A DNA stretch of 64,000 nucleotides from Bathymodiolus brooksi (taxonomy: Eukaryota; Mollusca; Bivalvia; Mytilida; Modiolidae): positions 94,482,233 through 94,546,232 of the forward strand of contig OY804588.1 of assembly GCA_963680875.1 (NCBI GenBank), in the 5' to 3' direction. The translations under genes and the position numbers were made by a program. Under the pieces are notes generated by a model. It did not search any database. It was given only the letters and a program-made list of their open reading frames with translations, and was not told the DNA's origin. Below are positions 14,001 through 25,380 of the stretch, piece by piece; position 1 is the stretch's first letter; each line of letters begins with the position of its first letter.

Positions 14001-17000
14001 TTGTGTGTTTTAGGGGTACATGTATGAGTTACTTGTGTGTTTTAGGGGTACATGTATGAGTTTCTTGTGTGTTTTAGGGATACATATATGAGTTTCTTGT
14101 GTGTTTTAGGGGTACATGTATGAGTTTCTTGTGTGCTTTAGGGGTACATGTATGAGTTTCTTGTGTGTTTTAGTGATACAGGTATGAGTTTCTTGTGTGT
14201 TTTAGGGATACATGTATGAGTTTCTTGTGTGTTTTAGGGGTACATGTATGAGTTTCTTGTGTGTTTTCCGGGTACATGTATGAGTTTCTTGTGTGTTTTA
14301 GTGGTACATGTATGAGTTTCTTGTGTGTTTTAGGGATACATGTATGAGTTTCTTGTGTGTTTTAGGGGTACATGTATGAGTTTTTTGTTTGTTTTAGGGA
14401 TACATGTATGAGTTTCTTGTGTGTTTTAGGGAGACATATATGAGTTTCTTGTGTGTTTTAGAGGTACATGTATGAGTTTCTTGTGTGTTTTAGGGGTACA
14501 TGTATGAGTTTCTTGTGTGTTTTAGTGGTACATGTATGAGTTTCTTGTGTGTTTTAGGGATACATGTATGAGTTTCTTGTGTGTTTTAGGGGTACATGTA
14601 TGAGTTTTTTGTTTGTTTTAGGGATACATGTATGAGTTTCTTGTTTGTTTAAGGAGTACATGTATGAGTTTCTTGTGTGTTTTAGGAGTACATATATGAG
14701 TTTCTTGTGTGTTTTAGGGGTACATGTAAGAGTTTTTTGTGTGTTTTAGGGGTACATGTATGAGTTTCTTGTGTGTTTTAGGGGTACATGTATGAGTTTC
14801 TTGTGTGTTTTAGGAGTACATGTATGAGTTTTTTGTGTGTTTTAGGGATACATGTATGAGTTTTTTGTGTTTTAGGAGTACATGTATGAGTTTCTTGTGT
14901 GTTTTAATGGTACATGTATGAGTTTCTTGTGTGTTTTAGGAGTACATGTATGAGTTTTTTGTGTGTTTTAGGGGTACATGTATGAGTTTTTTGTTTGTTT
15001 TAGGAGTACATGTATGAGTTTTTTGTTTGTTTTAGTTGTACATATATAAGTTTCTTGTGTGTTTTAGGGGTACATGTATGAGTTTTTTGTGTGTTTTAGT
15101 GGTACATGTATGAGTTTCTTGTGTGTTTTAGGGGTACATGTATGAGTTTCTTGTGTGTTTTAGTGGTACATGTATGAGTTTCTTGTGTGTTTTAGGGATA
15201 CATGTATGAGTTTCTTGTGTGTTTTAGGGGTACATGTATGAGGTTTTTGTTTGTTTTAGGGGTACATGTATGAGTTTCTTGTGTGTTTTAGGGATACATG
15301 TATGAGTTTCTTGTGTGTTTAAGGGGTACATGTATGAGTTTCTTGTTTGTTTTAGGAGTACATGTATGAGTTTCTTGTGTGTTTTAGGAGTACATGTATG
15401 AGTTTCTTGTGTGTTTTAGGGATACATATATGAGTTTCTTGTGTGTTTTAGGGGTACATGTATGAGTTTCTTGTTTGTTTTAGGAGTACATGTATGAGTT
15501 TCTTGTGTGTTTTAGGAGTACATATATGAGTTTCTTGTGTGTTTTAGGGGTACATGTATGAGTTTTTTGTTTGTTTTAGGGGTACATGTATGAGTTTCTT
15601 GTGTGTTTTAGGGGTACATGTATGAGTTTCTTGTGTGTTTTATGGGTACATGTATGAGTTTCTTGTGTGTTTTAGGGGTACATGTATGAGTTTCTTGTGT
15701 GTTTTAGGGGTACATGTATGAGTTTTTTGTTTGTTTTAGGGATACATGTATGAGTTTCTTGTTTGTTTAAGGAGTACATGTATGAGTTTCTTGTGTGTTT
15801 TAGGAGTACATATATGAGTTTCTTGTGTGTTTTAGGGGTACATGTAAGAGTTTTTTGTGTGTTTTAGGGGTACATGTATGAGTTTCTTGTGTGTTTTAGG
15901 GGTACATGTATGAGTTTCTTGTGTGTTTTAGGAGTACATGTATGAGTTTTTTGTGTGTTTTAGGGGTACATGTATGAGTTTTTTGTGTTTTAGGAGTACA
16001 TGTATGAGTTTCTTGTGTGTTTTAATGGTACATGTATGAGTTTCTTGTGTGTTTTAGGAGTACATGTATGAGTTTTTTGTGTGTTTTAGGGGTACATGTA
16101 TGAGTTTTTTGTTTGTTTTAGGAGTACATGTATGAGTTTTTTGTTTGTTTTAGTTGTACATATATAAGTTTCTTGTGTGTTTTAGGGGTACATGTATGAG
16201 TTTTTTGTGTGTTTTAGTGGTACATGTATGAGTTTCTTGTGTGTTTTAGGGGTACATGTATGAGTTTCTTGTGTGTTTTAGTGGTACATGTATGAGTTTC
16301 TTGTGTGTTTTAGGGATACATGTATGAGTTTCTTGTGTGTTTTAGGGGTACATGTATGAGGTTTTTGTTTGTTTTAGGGGTACATGTATGAGTTTCTTGT
16401 GTGTTTTAGGGATACATGTATGAGTTTCTTGTGTGTTTAAGGGGTACATGTATGAGTTTCTTGTTTGTTTTAGGAGTACATGTATGAGTTTCTTGTGTGT
16501 TTTAGGAGTACATGTATGAGTTTCTTGTGTGTTTTAGGGATACATATATGAGTTTCTTGTGTGTTTTAGGGGTACATGTATGAGTTTCTTGTTTGTTTTA
16601 GGAGTACATGTATGAGTTTCTTGTGTGTTTTAGGAGTACATATATGAGTTTCTTGTGTGTTTTAGGGGTACATGTATGAGTTTTTTGTTTGTTTTAGGGG
16701 TACATGTATGAGTTTCTTGTGTGTTTTAGGGGTACATGTATGAGTTTCTTGTGTGTTTTATGGGTACATGTATGAGTTTCTTGTGTGTTTTAGGGGTACA
16801 TGTATGAGTTTCTTGTGTGTTTTAGGGGTACATGTATGAGTTTCTTGTGTGTTTTAGGGATACATATATGAGTTTCTTGTGTGTTTTAGGGGTACATGTA
16901 TGAGTTTCTTGTGTGTTTTAGGGGTACATGTATGAGTTTCTTGTTTGTTTTAGGAGTACATGTATGAGTTTCTTGTGTGTTTTAGGAGTACATATATGAG

Positions 17001-20000
17001 TTTTTTGTGTGTTTTAGGGGTACATGTATGAGTTTTTTGTGTGTTTTAGGGGTACATGTATGAGTTTATTGTGTGTTTTAGGGGTACATGTATGAGTTTC
17101 TTGTGTGTTTTAGGGGTACATGTATGAGTTTCTTGTGTGTTTTAGGGGTACATGTATGAGTTTCTTGTGTGTTTTAGTTGTACATGTATGAGTTTCTTGT
17201 GTGTTTTAGGGGTACATGTATGAGTTTCTTGTGTGTTTTAGGGGTACATGTATGAGTTTCTTGTGTGTTTTAGGGGTACATGTATGAGTTTCTTGTGTGT
17301 TTTAGGGATACATATATGAGTTTCTTGTGTGTTTTAGGGGTACATGTATGAGTTTCTTGTGTGTTTTAGGGGTACATGTATGAGTTTCTTGTGTGTTTTA
17401 GGGGTACATGTATGAGTTTCTTGTGTGTTTTAGTGGTACATGTATGAGTTTCTTGTGTGTTTTAGGGATACATGTATGAGTTTCTTGTGTGTTTTAGGGG
17501 TACATGTATGAGTTTTTTGTTTGTTTTAGGGATACATGTATGAGTTTCTTGTGTGTTTTAGGGGTACATATATGAGTTTCTTGTGTGTTTTAGGGGTACC
17601 TATATGAGTTTCTTGTGTGTTTTAGGGGTACATGTATGAGTTTCTTGTGTGTTTTAGTGGTACATGTATGAGTTTCTTGTGTGTTTTAGGGATACATGTA
17701 TGAGTTTCTTGTGTGTTTTAGGAGTACATATATGAGTTTCTTGTGTGTTTTAGGGGTACATGTATGAGTTTTTTGTGTGTTTTAGGGGTACATGTATGAG
17801 TTTCTTGTGTGTTTTAGGGGTACATGTATGAGTTTCTTGTGTGTTTTAGGGGTACATGTATGAGTTTCTTGTGTGTTTTAGGGGTACATGTATGAGTTTC
17901 TTGTGTGTTTTAGGGGTACATGTATGAGTTTCTTGTGTGTTTTAGGGGTACATGTATGAGTTTCTTGTGTGTTTTAGGGATACATATATGAGTTTCTTGT
18001 GTGTTTTAGGGGTACATGTATGAGTTTCTTGTGTGTTTTAGGGGTACATGTATGAGTTTCTTGTTTGTTTTAGGAGTACATGTATGAGTTTCTTGTGTGT
18101 TTTAGGAGTACATATATGAGTTTCTTGTGTGTTTTAGGGGTACATGTATGAGTTTTTTGTGTGTTTTAGGGGTACATGTATGAGTTTCTTGTGTGTTTTA
18201 GGGGTACATGTATGAGTTTCTTGTGTGTTTTAGGGGTACATGTATGAGTTTCTTGTGTGTTTTAGGGGTACATGTATGAGTTACTTGTGTGTTTTAGGGG
18301 TACATGTATGAGTTTCTTGTGTGTTTTAGGGATACATATATGAGTTTCTTGTGTGTTTTAGGGGTACATGTATGAGTTTCTTGTGTGCTTTAGGGGTACA
18401 TGTATGAGTTTCTTGTGTGTTTTAGTGATACAGGTATGAGTTTCTTGTGTGTTTTAGGGATACATGTATGAGTTTCTTGTGTGTTTTAGGGGTACATGTA
18501 TGAGTTTCTTGTGTGTTTTCCGGGTACATGTATGAGTTTCTTGTGTGTTTTAGTGGTACATGTATGAGTTTCTTGTGTGTTTTAGGGATACATGTATGAG
18601 TTTCTTGTGTGTTTTAGGGGTACATGTATGAGTTTTTTGTTTGTTTTAGGGATACATGTATGAGTTTCTTGTGTGTTTTAGGGAGACATATATGAGTTTC
18701 TTGTGTGTTTTAGAGGTACATGTATGAGTTTCTTGTGTGTTTTAGGGGTACATGTATGAGTTTCTTGTGTGTTTTAGTGGTACATGTATGAGTTTCTTGT
18801 GTGTTTTAGGGATACATGTATGAGTTTCTTGTGTGTTTTAGGGGTACATGTATGAGTTTTTTGTTTGTTTTAGGGATACATGTATGAGTTTCTTGTTTGT
18901 TTAAGGAGTACATGTATGAGTTTCTTGTGTGTTTTAGGAGTACATATATGAGTTTCTTGTGTGTTTTAGGGGTACATGTAAGAGTTTTTTGTGTGTTTTA
19001 GGGGTACATGTATGAGTTTCTTGTGTGTTTTAGGGGTACATGTATGAGTTTCTTGTGTGTTTTAGGAGTACATGTATGAGTTTTTTGTGTGTTTTAGGGA
19101 TACATGTATGAGTTTTTTGTGTTTTAGGAGTACATGTATGAGTTTCTTGTGTGTTTTAATGGTACATGTATGAGTTTCTTGTGTGTTTTAGGAGTACATG
19201 TATGAGTTTTTTGTGTGTTTTAGGGGTACATGTATGAGTTTTTTGTTTGTTTTAGGAGTACATGTATGAGTTTTTTGTTTGTTTTAGTTGTACATATATA
19301 AGTTTCTTGTGTGTTTTAGGGGTACATGTATGAGTTTTTTGTGTGTTTTAGTGGTACATGTATGAGTTTCTTGTGTGTTTTAGGGGTACATGTATGAGTT
19401 TCTTGTGTGTTTTAGTGGTACATGTATGAGTTTCTTGTGTGTTTTAGGGATACATGTATGAGTTTCTTGTGTGTTTTAGGGGTACATGTATGAGGTTTTT
19501 GTTTGTTTTAGGGGTACATGTATGAGTTTCTTGTGTGTTTTAGGGATACATGTATGAGTTTCTTGTGTGTTTAAGGGGTACATGTATGAGTTTCTTGTTT
19601 GTTTTAGGAGTACATGTATGAGTTTCTTGTGTGTTTTAGGAGTACATGTATGAGTTTCTTGTGTGTTTTAGGGATACATATATGAGTTTCTTGTGTGTTT
19701 TAGGGGTACATGTATGAGTTTCTTGTTTGTTTTAGGAGTACATGTATGAGTTTCTTGTGTGTTTTAGGAGTACATATATGAGTTTCTTGTGTGTTTTAGG
19801 GGTACATGTATGAGTTTTTTGTTTGTTTTAGGGGTACATGTATGAGTTTCTTGTGTGTTTTAGGGGTACATGTATGAGTTTCTTGTGTGTTTTATGGGTA
19901 CATGTATGAGTTTCTTGTGTGTTTTAGGGGTACATGTATGAGTTTCTTGTGTGTTTTAGGGGTACATGTATGAGTTTCTTGTGTGTTTTAGGGATACATA

Positions 20001-20900
20001 TATGAGTTTCTTGTGTGTTTTAGGGGTACATGTATGAGTTTCTTGTGTGTTTTAGGGGTACATGTATGAGTTTCTTGTTTGTTTTAGGAGTACATGTATG
20101 AGTTTCTTGTGTGTTTTAGGAGTACATATATGAGTTTTTTGTGTGTTTTAGGGGTACATGTATGAGTTTTTTGTGTGTTTTAGGGGTACATGTATGAGTT
20201 TCTTGTGTGTTTTAGGGGTACATGTATGAGTTTCTTGTGTGTTTTAGGGGTACATGTATGAGTTTCTTGTGTGTTTTAGTTGTACATGTATGAGTTTCTT
20301 GTGTGTTTTAGGGGTACATGTATGAGTTTCTTGTGTGTTTTAGGGGTACATGTATGAGTTTCTTGTGTGTTTTAGGGGTACATGTATGAGTTTCTTGTGT
20401 GTTTTAGGGATACATATATGAGTTTCTTGTGTGTTTTAGGGGTACATGTATGAGTTTCTTGTGTGTTTTAGGGGTACATGTATGAGTTTCTTGTGTGTTT
20501 TAGGGGTACATGTATGAGTTTCTTGTGTGTTTTAGTGGTACATGTATGAGTTTCTTGTGTGTTTTAGGGATACATGTATGAGTTTCTTGTGTGTTTTAGG
20601 GGTACATGTATGAGTTTTTTGTTTGTTTTAGGGATACATGTATGAGTTTCTTGTGTGTTTTAGGGGTACATATATGAGTTTCTTGTGTGTTTTAGGGGTA
20701 CCTATATGAGTTTCTTGTGTGTTTTAGGGGTACATGTATGAGTTTCTTGTGTGTTTTAGTGGTACATGTATGAGTTTCTTGTGTGTTTTAGGGATACATG
20801 TATGAGTTTCTTGTGTGTTTTAGGGGTACATGTATGAGTTTTTTGTTTGTTTTAGGGATACATGTATGAGTTTCTTGTTTGTTTAAGGAGTACATGTATG
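11041..20900 (+). repeat. Nested higher-order duplications (4252, 3134 and 1118 bp) in A1
   Basis: Rare unit variants serve as markers and recur at fixed offsets. TAATGG occurs at 11771, 14905, 16023 and 19157. TATGGG occurs at 12507, 15641, 16759 and 19893. A GATACAGG variant occurs at 11041, 14175 and 18427, and a GTACCTA variant at 13341, 17593 and about 20695. The offset 4252 recurs at least six times without drift, and 4252 = 3134 + 1118, both of which also recur. This shows successive block duplications by multi-unit unequal exchange or replication slippage. The lack of indel drift between markers implies the events are recent. Confidence 0.85.
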
Positions 20901-23489
20901 GGTTTCTTGTGTGTTTTAGGAGTACATATATGAGTTTCTTCTGTGTTTTAGGGGTACATGTATGAGTTTTTTGTGTGTTTTAGGGGTACATGTATGAGTT
21001 TCTTGTGTGTTTTAGTGGTACATGTATGAGTTTCTTGTGTGTTTTAGGGGTACATGTATGAGTTTCTTGTGTGTTTTAGGGTTACATGTATGAGTTTCTT
21101 GTGTGTTTTAGGAGTACATGTATGAGTTTCTTGTGTGTTTTAGGGGTACATGTATGAGTTTCTTGTGTGTTTTAGTGGTACATGTATGAGTTTCTTGTGT
21201 GTTTTAGGGATACATGTATGAGTTTCTTGTGTGTTTTAGGGGTACATGTATGAGTTTTTTGTTTGTTTTAGGGATACATGTATGAGTTTCTTGTGTGTTT
21301 TAGGGATACATATATGAGTTTCTTGTGTGTTTTAGGGGTACATGTATGAATTTTTTGTGTGTTTTAGGAGTACATGTATGAGTTTCTTGTGTGTTTTAGG
21401 GATACATGTATGAGTTTCTTGTGTGTTTTAGGAGTACATGTATGAGTTTCTTGTGTGTTTTAGTGGTACATGTATGAGTTTCCTGTGTGTTTTAGGAGTA
21501 CATGTATGAGTTTCTTGTGTGTTTTAGGGGTACATGTATGAGTTTCTTGTGTGTTTTAGGGGTACATGTATGAGTTTCTTGTGTGTTTTAGGGGTACATG
21601 TATGAGTTTCTTGTGTGTTTTTGGAGTACATGTATGAGTTTCTTGTGTGTTTTAGGGATACATGTATGAGTTTCTTGTGTGTTTTAGGTGTACATGTATG
21701 AGTTTCTTGTGTGTTTTAGGAGTACATGTATGAGTTTCTTGTGTTTTAGGGGTACATGTATGAGTTTCTTGTGTGTTTTAGGGGTACATGTATGAGTTTC
21801 TTGTGTGTTTTAGTGGTACATGTATGAGTTTCTTATGTGTTTTAGGTGTACATGTATGAGTTTCTTGTGTGGTTTAGGGGTACATGTATGAGTTTCTTGT
21901 GTGTTTTAGGTGTACATGTATGAGTTTCTTGTGTGTTTTAGGAGTACATGTATGAGTTTCTTGTGTGTTTTAGGGGTACATGTATGAGTTTCTTGTGTGT
22001 TTTAGGGGTACATATATGAGTTTTTTGTGTGTTTTAGGGGTACATGTATGAGTTTCTTGTGTGTTTTTGGGGTACATGTATGAGTTTCTTGTGTGTTTTA
22101 GGGGTACATTTATGAGTTTCTTGAGTGTTTTAGGGGTACATGTATGAGTTTCTTGTGTGTTTTAGGAGTACATGTATGAGTTTCTTGTGTGTTTTAGGGG
22201 TACATGTATGAGTTTCTTGTGTGTTTTAGGAGTACATGTATGAGTTTCTTGTGTGTTTTAGGGGTACATGTATGAGTTTCTTGTGTGTTTTAGGTGTACA
22301 TGTATGAGTTTCTTGTGTGTTTTTGGAGTACATGTATGAGTTTCTTGTGTGTTTTAGGGGTACATGTATGAGTTTCTTGTGTGTTTTAGGGGTACATGTA
22401 TGAGTTTCCTGTGTGTTTTAGGGGTACATGTATGAGTTTCTTGTGTGTTTTAGGGGTACATGTATGAGTTTCTTGTGTGATTTAGGGGTACATGTATGAG
22501 TTTCTTGTGTGTTTTAAGGGTACATATATGAGTTTCTTGTGTGTTTTAGCTGTACATGTATGAGTTTCTTGTGTGTTTTAGGAGTACATGTATGAGTTTC
22601 TTGTGTGTTTTAGGGGTACATGTATGAGTTTCTTGTGTGTTTTAGGGGTACATGTATGAGTTTCTTGTGTGTTTTAGGGGTACATGTATGAGTTTCTTGT
22701 GTGTTTTATGGGTACATGTATGAGTTTTTTGTGTGTTTTAGGAGTACATGTATGAGTTTCTTGTGTGTTTTAGGAGTACATGTATGAGTTTTTTGTGTGT
22801 TTTAGTGGTACATGTATGAGTTTCTTGTGTGTTTTAGTTGTACATGTATGAGTTTCTTGTGTGTTTTAGGTGTACATGTATGAGTTTCTTGTGTGTTTTA
22901 GGGGTACATGTATGAGTTTCTTGTGTGTTTTAGGGGTACATGTATGATTTTTTTGTGTGTTTTAGGGGTACATGTATGAGTTTTTTGTGTGTTTTAGTGG
23001 TACATGTATGAGTTTCTTGTGTGTTTTAGGAGTACATGTATGAGTTTCTTGTGTGTTTTAGGGATACATATATGAGTTTCTTGTGTGTTTTAGGGGTATA
23101 TGTATGAGTTTCTTGTGTGTTTTAGGGGTACATGTATGAGTTTCTTGTGTGTTTTAGGGGTACATATATGAGTTTCTTGTGTGTTTTAGGAGTACATGTA
23201 TGAGTTTCCTGTGTGTTTTAGGGGTACATGTATGAGTTTCTTGTGTGTTTTAGGGGTACATGTATGAGTTTCTTGTGTGTTTTAGGAGTACATGTATGAG
23301 TGTTTTGTGTGTTTTAGGGGTACATGTATGAGTTTCTTGTGTGTTTTAGGGGTACATGTATGAGTTTCTTGTGTGTTTTAGGGGTACATGTATGAGTTTC
23401 TTGTGTGTTTTAGGGGTACAAGTATGAGTTTATTGTGTGTTTTCGGGGTACATGTATGAGTTTTTTGTGTGTTTTAGGGGTACATGTAT

Positions 23490-24246
23490 TACTTTTGCCA
23501 TTGTTTTTAACGATTTTCCTATTATATTTGGGAACTGTTCTGACAGTGGGTTTGTGGTATGTTCTTGTTTCTCATTTTATTCTCAGTAACAACAAACATG
23601 TTTGAATCCAAGTAGTGCATGTAAGCATGTAAGTGACACGGTTTCATCTTAGCATCTAGTTGCATGTTGTATTGATTCACAATGAATACAAATTTGTTGC
23701 AATGAATATCAAAAGGGGACAATTTTACTGATAATGTCAACTAGGAAATAGGTATTGTGGCATTACAAAGAAGTACTATAAACGTCGGCCAACTTTGTAT
23801 CAGAACGTAGAAAGGTAGAAATGTACCTCTTTAGTTTGATGTTTTGTAGAGCGTTGGTTGTTCTTTTTCTTTTGGCCATTGTGTTGTCTGTCCTTTGATT
23901 TACAGATTCTGATTACCTCCCTTTGGTATCTTCAAACTCTTCTTTAAATACAAATAAACACACTGAAATGCTATAACTTGCTATCATATAAAAATAATTA
24001 TAGAGTTGTCAATAAATTTGTGAGTTATCGAATTAAAATTAAATTCCACAAAGGAAGGAGACAGAAACTTTGAATGTATATAAGAAAAAAAGTTAACCCC
24101 GCCACAATCTACCAAGACAGACATCCCGTCAAAATGTTTAACTCTCATCAATAAAAACATGTCAAATTATTCTAAATAAAATGGTAGATCAATTACTTTT
24201 GTAGCTAAGACACAGACATTATGTAGAGTTTGCTTTCTATTTTCAG
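23490..24246 (+). other. LMX1 intron segment between array A1 and the homeodomain exon
   Basis: This is single-copy, AT-rich DNA that I place in the LMX1 intron. It holds a fragment of a dispersed repeat at about 23828-23946 and a short match to a CCCCGCCAC-bearing dispersed repeat at about 24092-24110. A 72-codon minus-strand open frame (23522-23740) has no recognisable features and is probably chance. The segment ends in a good acceptor: a pyrimidine-rich tract and TTTTCAG at 24240-24246. Confidence 0.6.
23828..23946 (+). repeat. Dispersed-repeat fragment resembling an abundant bivalve interspersed repeat
   Basis: The run contains GGCCATTGTGTTGTCTGTCC, then GATTTACAG and CCCTTTGGTATCTTC. 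This pattern (ttggccattg.gttgtc, gattta, ccctttggtatctt) recalls a very abundant interspersed sequence in mussel genomic DNA. The resemblance is from memory and no database was searched. I see no coding potential. It is useful mainly as a clue to the organism. Confidence 0.45.
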
Positions 24247-24324
24247 GTACGAGAGCAGTTGGCCTCAGAAACAGGTTTAACGGTTCGTGTAGTACAAGTA
24301 TGGTTTCAAAATCAACGAGCAAAG
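24247..24324 (+). CDS. Lmx1: LMX1-family LIM-homeodomain protein, homeodomain exon (residues 30-55)
   Basis: This internal exon of 78 nt (26 codons, phase 0 at both ends) is flanked by TTTTCAG at 24240-24246 and the donor GTAATT from 24325. It encodes [11 protein letters not shown] followed by [15 protein letters not shown], the second helix, turn and recognition helix of a homeodomain. W48, F49, N51 and R53 are all present. Gln52 and the RVVQV stretch fit LMX1 and argue against LHX1/5, which have QNRRSK, and other LIM-homeodomain classes. LMX1 proteins are nuclear transcription factors that pattern the nervous system and, in vertebrates, limbs. The two LIM domains and homeodomain helix 1 must be encoded upstream of the window. 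The exon starts AG|GTACG, so its first bases also resemble a 5' splice site. Confidence 0.93.
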
Positions 24325-25166
24325 GTAATTAGTTATTTAAATATACACATGAATTAATTTTTAATTTCCAACCGCATTGACCAACTAACAAACGATCAAT
24401 TATTGCATTTTTAGCATGTGTTTTACTTTAAATATAGCTTTTTATGGTATTTGAATAAAAAAAACTTAATTGTCGTCCTAACCACTAATCACTACTAAGA
24501 TTTAGATCTGTCCGAATCAACCATGCATGTGTGGTCACTAGTACTGATACTTTGTGTATTTTACGCGTGTTATACAAGGCAACAAAAAATTGTGTGTTAA
24601 TAAATGGCGCGTATATGAAGTAAATGGCTTATTTGTCTCGACACATGTAATGTTTGTTTTTCCAATTTATTGTAGTGACTAAGTTTATTTGTGGATGAAC
24701 CAAAATTTTCCTGAAAAAACAGGAAAACAGTTTGCAATCTTTCGATTTTGAGCTTCTTGATGAAGGTCGATTTTGAGCGTTCTTGATGAAGGTCGTGTGC
24801 ACTAAATTCGATAGCTACGTTTTTATTAAGAACCTGTTAAATTTCCTCACTCGAGGTACAAATTGAACAAAGGCTACAGAAAGCTGGACACGACCCTATG
24901 CCTCATTGCCTATTTGCAGGACATTGGTCATGATATAAGACTGGTGGCCTTTAAACCCTGGTATAACTATCTTACAGTAACATATGTACTCAATTTTAAG
25001 AATTATCATCATTTTGAAGGTGCACAAAGAAAACACACAGCTTCAAAACAAGTATTAAGAAATACCACAATAGCCATGAAAAATGATATCAGCGAATACA
25101 GGTTATATCAAATTATCATATGTTTAATAGAGAAATGCATTCAATGTGTTTTTTGTTTCATTATAG
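24325..25166 (+). other. LMX1 intron (842 bp) between homeodomain exons
   Basis: The intron runs from donor GTAATT to acceptor TTTCATTATAG. It contains a truncated, internally duplicated hammerhead-like repeat fragment at 24743-24820. A 110-codon open frame starting at 24863 runs into the next exon in a different frame. Nothing in its translation is recognisable and I do not consider it a gene. No other structure is visible. Confidence 0.75.
24743..24820 (+). repeat. Degenerate copy A of the hammerhead-like dispersed element
   Basis: The phrase GATTTTGAGC..TTCTTGATGAAGGT occurs twice in a row, and the second copy is followed by CGTGTGCACTAAATTCGATA. It matches the outer parts of the family seen at 38165, 38832 and 62890. 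The GAAA block of the core is missing, so this copy looks dead as a ribozyme. The internal duplication is not seen in the other copies. Confidence 0.5.
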
Positions 25167-25305
25167 GTAAAGAAAATGTCTCGACGAGGATCTGACGATT
25201 CTCTAGGAAAGGAGAGAAAACGACGAGGGCGCCACCTAGATGAAGATAAGGATCCATATCAAGATTTAGATGACCAATCACTTCGTCTGGCATCAGATAA
25301 TGAAG
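25167..25305 (+). CDS. Lmx1: LMX1-family protein, end of homeodomain and linker exon
   Basis: This internal exon of 139 nt lies between acceptor TTTCATTATAG and donor GTATTA at 25306. It starts in phase 0 and ends in phase 1. It encodes VKKMSRRGSDDSLGK, which completes the homeodomain (V56 K57 K58), then a basic cluster with ERKRR that could act as a nuclear localisation signal, then an acidic, low-complexity stretch ending ASDNE. The first residue is Val, where vertebrate LMX1 has Met (RAKMKK). Its first six bases, GTAAAG directly after AG, match a strong 5' splice donor, so the junction could act as a recursive splice site. Skipping this exon would shift the frame of the last exon. Confidence 0.9.
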
Positions 25306-25380
25306 GTATTATTTTTATTCATATAAAATTGAATACAAATTATACCTAATATTCTGTTAAATGAAGTAAAATGTATGCAG

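Larger units (their letters stand above)
1..23489 (+). repeat. Tandem array A1: 32-bp minisatellite, at least 23.5 kb, about 734 units
   Basis: A 32-bp unit repeats head to tail from the first base to 23489, so the array is cut by the left edge of the window. The core reads TTTTAGGGGTACATGTATGA, followed by GTTTCTTGTG. The plus strand is about 78% G+T and has only two C per unit. Each unit carries the 8-bp palindrome TACATGTA. Common variants replace AGGGGT with AGGAGT, AGTGGT, AGGGAT or AGTTGT, or have TTTTTTG in place of TTTCTTG. The mix of variants forms long higher-order duplications. The array precedes the first visible LMX1 exon by 757 bp, so by inference it lies in an LMX1 intron longer than 24 kb. 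No exon or gene is visible inside it. Confidence 0.97.

Noticed and set aside
1..23489. CRISPR-like regular repeats
   Set aside because: There are no unique spacers, since the units abut directly. The DNA is animal-like, with spliced LMX1 exons nearby.
1..23489. Telomeric or centromeric satellite
   Set aside because: The 32-bp unit bears no TTAGGG-type telomere repeat, and the array lies next to exons of a protein-coding gene in an apparent intron.
24863..25195. 110-codon plus-strand open frame
   Set aside because: It overlaps the real LMX1 linker exon in another frame and crosses its splice acceptor. No recognisable protein features.
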